5,097 nt of DNA from Phormidesmis priestleyi (GTDB lineage: Bacteria; Cyanobacteriota; Cyanobacteriia; Phormidesmidales; Phormidesmidaceae). Location: contig QBMP01000087.1 in assembly GCA_003242115.1 (NCBI GenBank), positions 8,712-13,808 on the forward strand. The letters run 5' to 3'. Each line of letters begins with the position of its first letter. The stretch's first letter is position 1. The notes beneath the pieces are model-generated. The model searched no databases, was not told the DNA's origin, and saw only the letters and a list, made by a program, of their open reading frames with translations. Below, one piece after another: positions 4,100 through 5,097 of this stretch. Both the position numbers and the translations under genes were made by a program.

Positions 4100-5097
4100 A
4101 CTTGGGCGTAAACTGGGGCGTAGCGATCGCCGTTCAGTAATTTTGGGTCTGCTGGGTCTGCTGCTGACTAGCGCTGTTGGCTGCGGCCCGACAACGCCAA
4201 ATGATGCAACCAGATCGGCCTCTGAAGGCTCAATTGAACCCACCGCTGAGGTATCTTCTGAGCCCTCTACTGAGCCCCTAACTGTAGGAGCCATTCCCGA
4301 TCAAGACCCAGAAAAGCTTCAGCGGCTGTATGGCAAACTAGCGGATTATCTGAGCGTGGAGCTAGGCGTGCCGGTGGTGTACGAGCCGGTGACGGACTAT
4401 GCGGCGGCAGTGACGGCGTTTAAAGTGGGCGATTTGGATTTGGTTTGGTTCGGCGGCCTGACTGGGGTGCAGGCTCGATTGCAGGTGCCGGATGCTGAAG
4501 CGATTGCCCAGCGCGACATTGACGCTGAGTTTCACAGCGTGTTTATTGCGAATAAAAGCAGCGGTCTGAGCCTCATTAAAGACCCTTCTGAGCTGGTGAG
4601 CTTAAAAGGGAAAACGTTTACGTTTGGCTCAGAATCTTCGACATCGGGCCGCTTGATGCCGCAACATTTTTTATCAGAATCAGGCGTTGAAATCAGCGAC
4701 TTTAAAGGCGAGCCGGGTTTTTCAGATTCTCACGATGCCACCCTCAAGCTGGTAGAGGCGGGCAGCTACGATGCGGGTGCGATGAATGAGCAGGTGTGGC
4801 TAGATCGCGTCGCTGAAGGCGAGGTCGATCAAAATAAGGTGCAGGTAATTTGGCAAACGCCTGCTTACTATGACTATCACTGGGTGGTGAATCGCGATCA
4901 GCTCAATCAAAAGTTTGGCCAGAAGTTTGGCGATCGCTTTGTCGAAAAAGTGCAGGCGGCTTTGCTGAAACTGGATGCGAGTGATCCCGATCAGGCGGAA
5001 ATTCTGGAGCTGTTTGGGGCGGAGAAGTTCATCGAAACGGAGAATGGCAACTATGCTCAAATTGAGGCGGTAGGGCGCAAAATCGGCAAAATTAAGT
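4089..5097 (+). CDS. PhnD/selenate-type ABC transporter substrate-binding lipoprotein (3' end at window edge)
   Basis: The frame is open from ATG 4089 to the window end, 336 codons. Residues 1-32 form a lipoprotein signal: a basic n-region with R14-R15, a hydrophobic stretch at 17-28 and a lipobox ending in C32 (A-V-G-C). R14-R15-S-V-I-L loosely resembles a Tat motif. Residues 33-63 are a Ser/Thr/Glu/Pro linker. The mature domain is the periplasmic-binding fold of the phosphonate-binding (PhnD) superfamily: VGAIPDQD (66-73), VTDYAAAV (101-108), DLVWFGGLTGVQAR (117-130), SSTSGRLMP (183-191), SHDATL (214-219) and TPAYYDYHW (257-265). The wording of AIPDxD, WFGGLTG and the Y-DYxW segment is closest to the branch annotated as putative selenate transporters, but phosphonate or phosphite cannot be excluded. 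The last residues (NYAQIEAVGRKIGKIK) resemble the natural family end, so the final T may begin the stop codon. An in-frame TAA at 4065 limits the start; ATG 4089 is the only option. Permease and ATPase genes probably follow. Confidence 0.87.
   Translation, partial: MTFKLGRKLGRSDRRSVILGLLGLLLTSAVGCGPTTPNDATRSASEGSIEPTAEVSSEPSTEPLTVGAIPDQDPEKLQRLYGKLADYLSVELGVPVVYEPVTDYAAAVTAFKVGDLDLVWFGGLTGVQARLQVPDAEAIAQRDIDAEFHSVFIANKSSGLSLIKDPSELVSLKGKTFTFGSESSTSGRLMPQHFLSESGVEISDFKGEPGFSDSHDATLKLVEAGSYDAGAMNEQVWLDRVAEGEVDQNKVQVIWQTPAYYDYHWVVNRDQLNQKFGQKFGDRFVEKVQAALLKLDASDPDQAEILELFGAEKFIETENGNYAQIEAVGRKIGKIK

Noticed and set aside
4064..4294. Minus-strand frame opposite the binding-protein signal and linker
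   Set aside because: Antisense shadow of a well-supported lipoprotein start; Ser/Arg/Pro-rich composition as expected from the linker's reverse strand.
4800..5060. Minus-strand 86-codon frame in the binding-protein gene
   Set aside because: Fully antisense to a conserved domain with no features of its own.

Overview
The window looks like a piece of a cyanobacterial chromosome. Five copies of the HIP1 octamer GCGATCGC (118, 1313, 1387, 4123, 4930) and the protein set point that way: a CobI C-terminus, a cyanobacterial-style TonB, a PHP phosphoesterase, a DUF2811 protein and a PhnD/selenate-type binding lipoprotein. Genus cannot be fixed from this sequence. Nothing indicates a phage, transposon, CRISPR array, tRNA or rRNA.

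Layout. 1-354 (+): last 117 codons of cobI (precorrin-2 C20-methyltransferase); the 5' part is off-window. 355-558: non-coding, with short direct repeats and a TGTCAA-N10-TTGACA inverted repeat. 559-1821 (+): complete TonB-type energy transducer of 420 aa. 1822-2254: 433-bp gap holding a possible 35-aa membrane peptide (1963-2070) and a clear rightward intrinsic terminator (2168-2200). 2255-3004 (-): PHP-domain metal-dependent phosphoesterase. 3005-3183: its promoter region, with a TATAAT hexamer. 3184-3402 (-): 72-aa DUF2811 protein whose start is set by a good Shine-Dalgarno. 3403-4088: 686 bp without a credible gene, the most unusual part of the window. It combines an AT-rich stretch, two exact DnaA boxes (TTTTCCACA on the minus strand) plus a one-mismatch box about two helical turns apart, and a perfect 17-bp palindrome. 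4089-5097 (+): a PhnD/selenate-type ABC substrate-binding lipoprotein, complete at the N-terminus and probably only a stop codon short at the right edge.

The genes do not form one operon. cobI and tonB point the same way but are 204 bp apart; the PHP and DUF2811 genes run leftwards and are 179 bp apart; the binding-protein gene starts a new rightward unit whose permease and ATPase would be expected beyond the right edge. TonB (energised outer-membrane uptake) and the binding lipoprotein (inner-membrane ABC uptake) are both envelope import parts, but nothing here links them functionally. The strongest candidate for something undescribed is the 3481-3715 DnaA-box region, which could be a replication origin, a DnaA-titration site or a DnaA-regulated promoter. 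All functions are read from sequence motifs and memory of the families; no searches were run.
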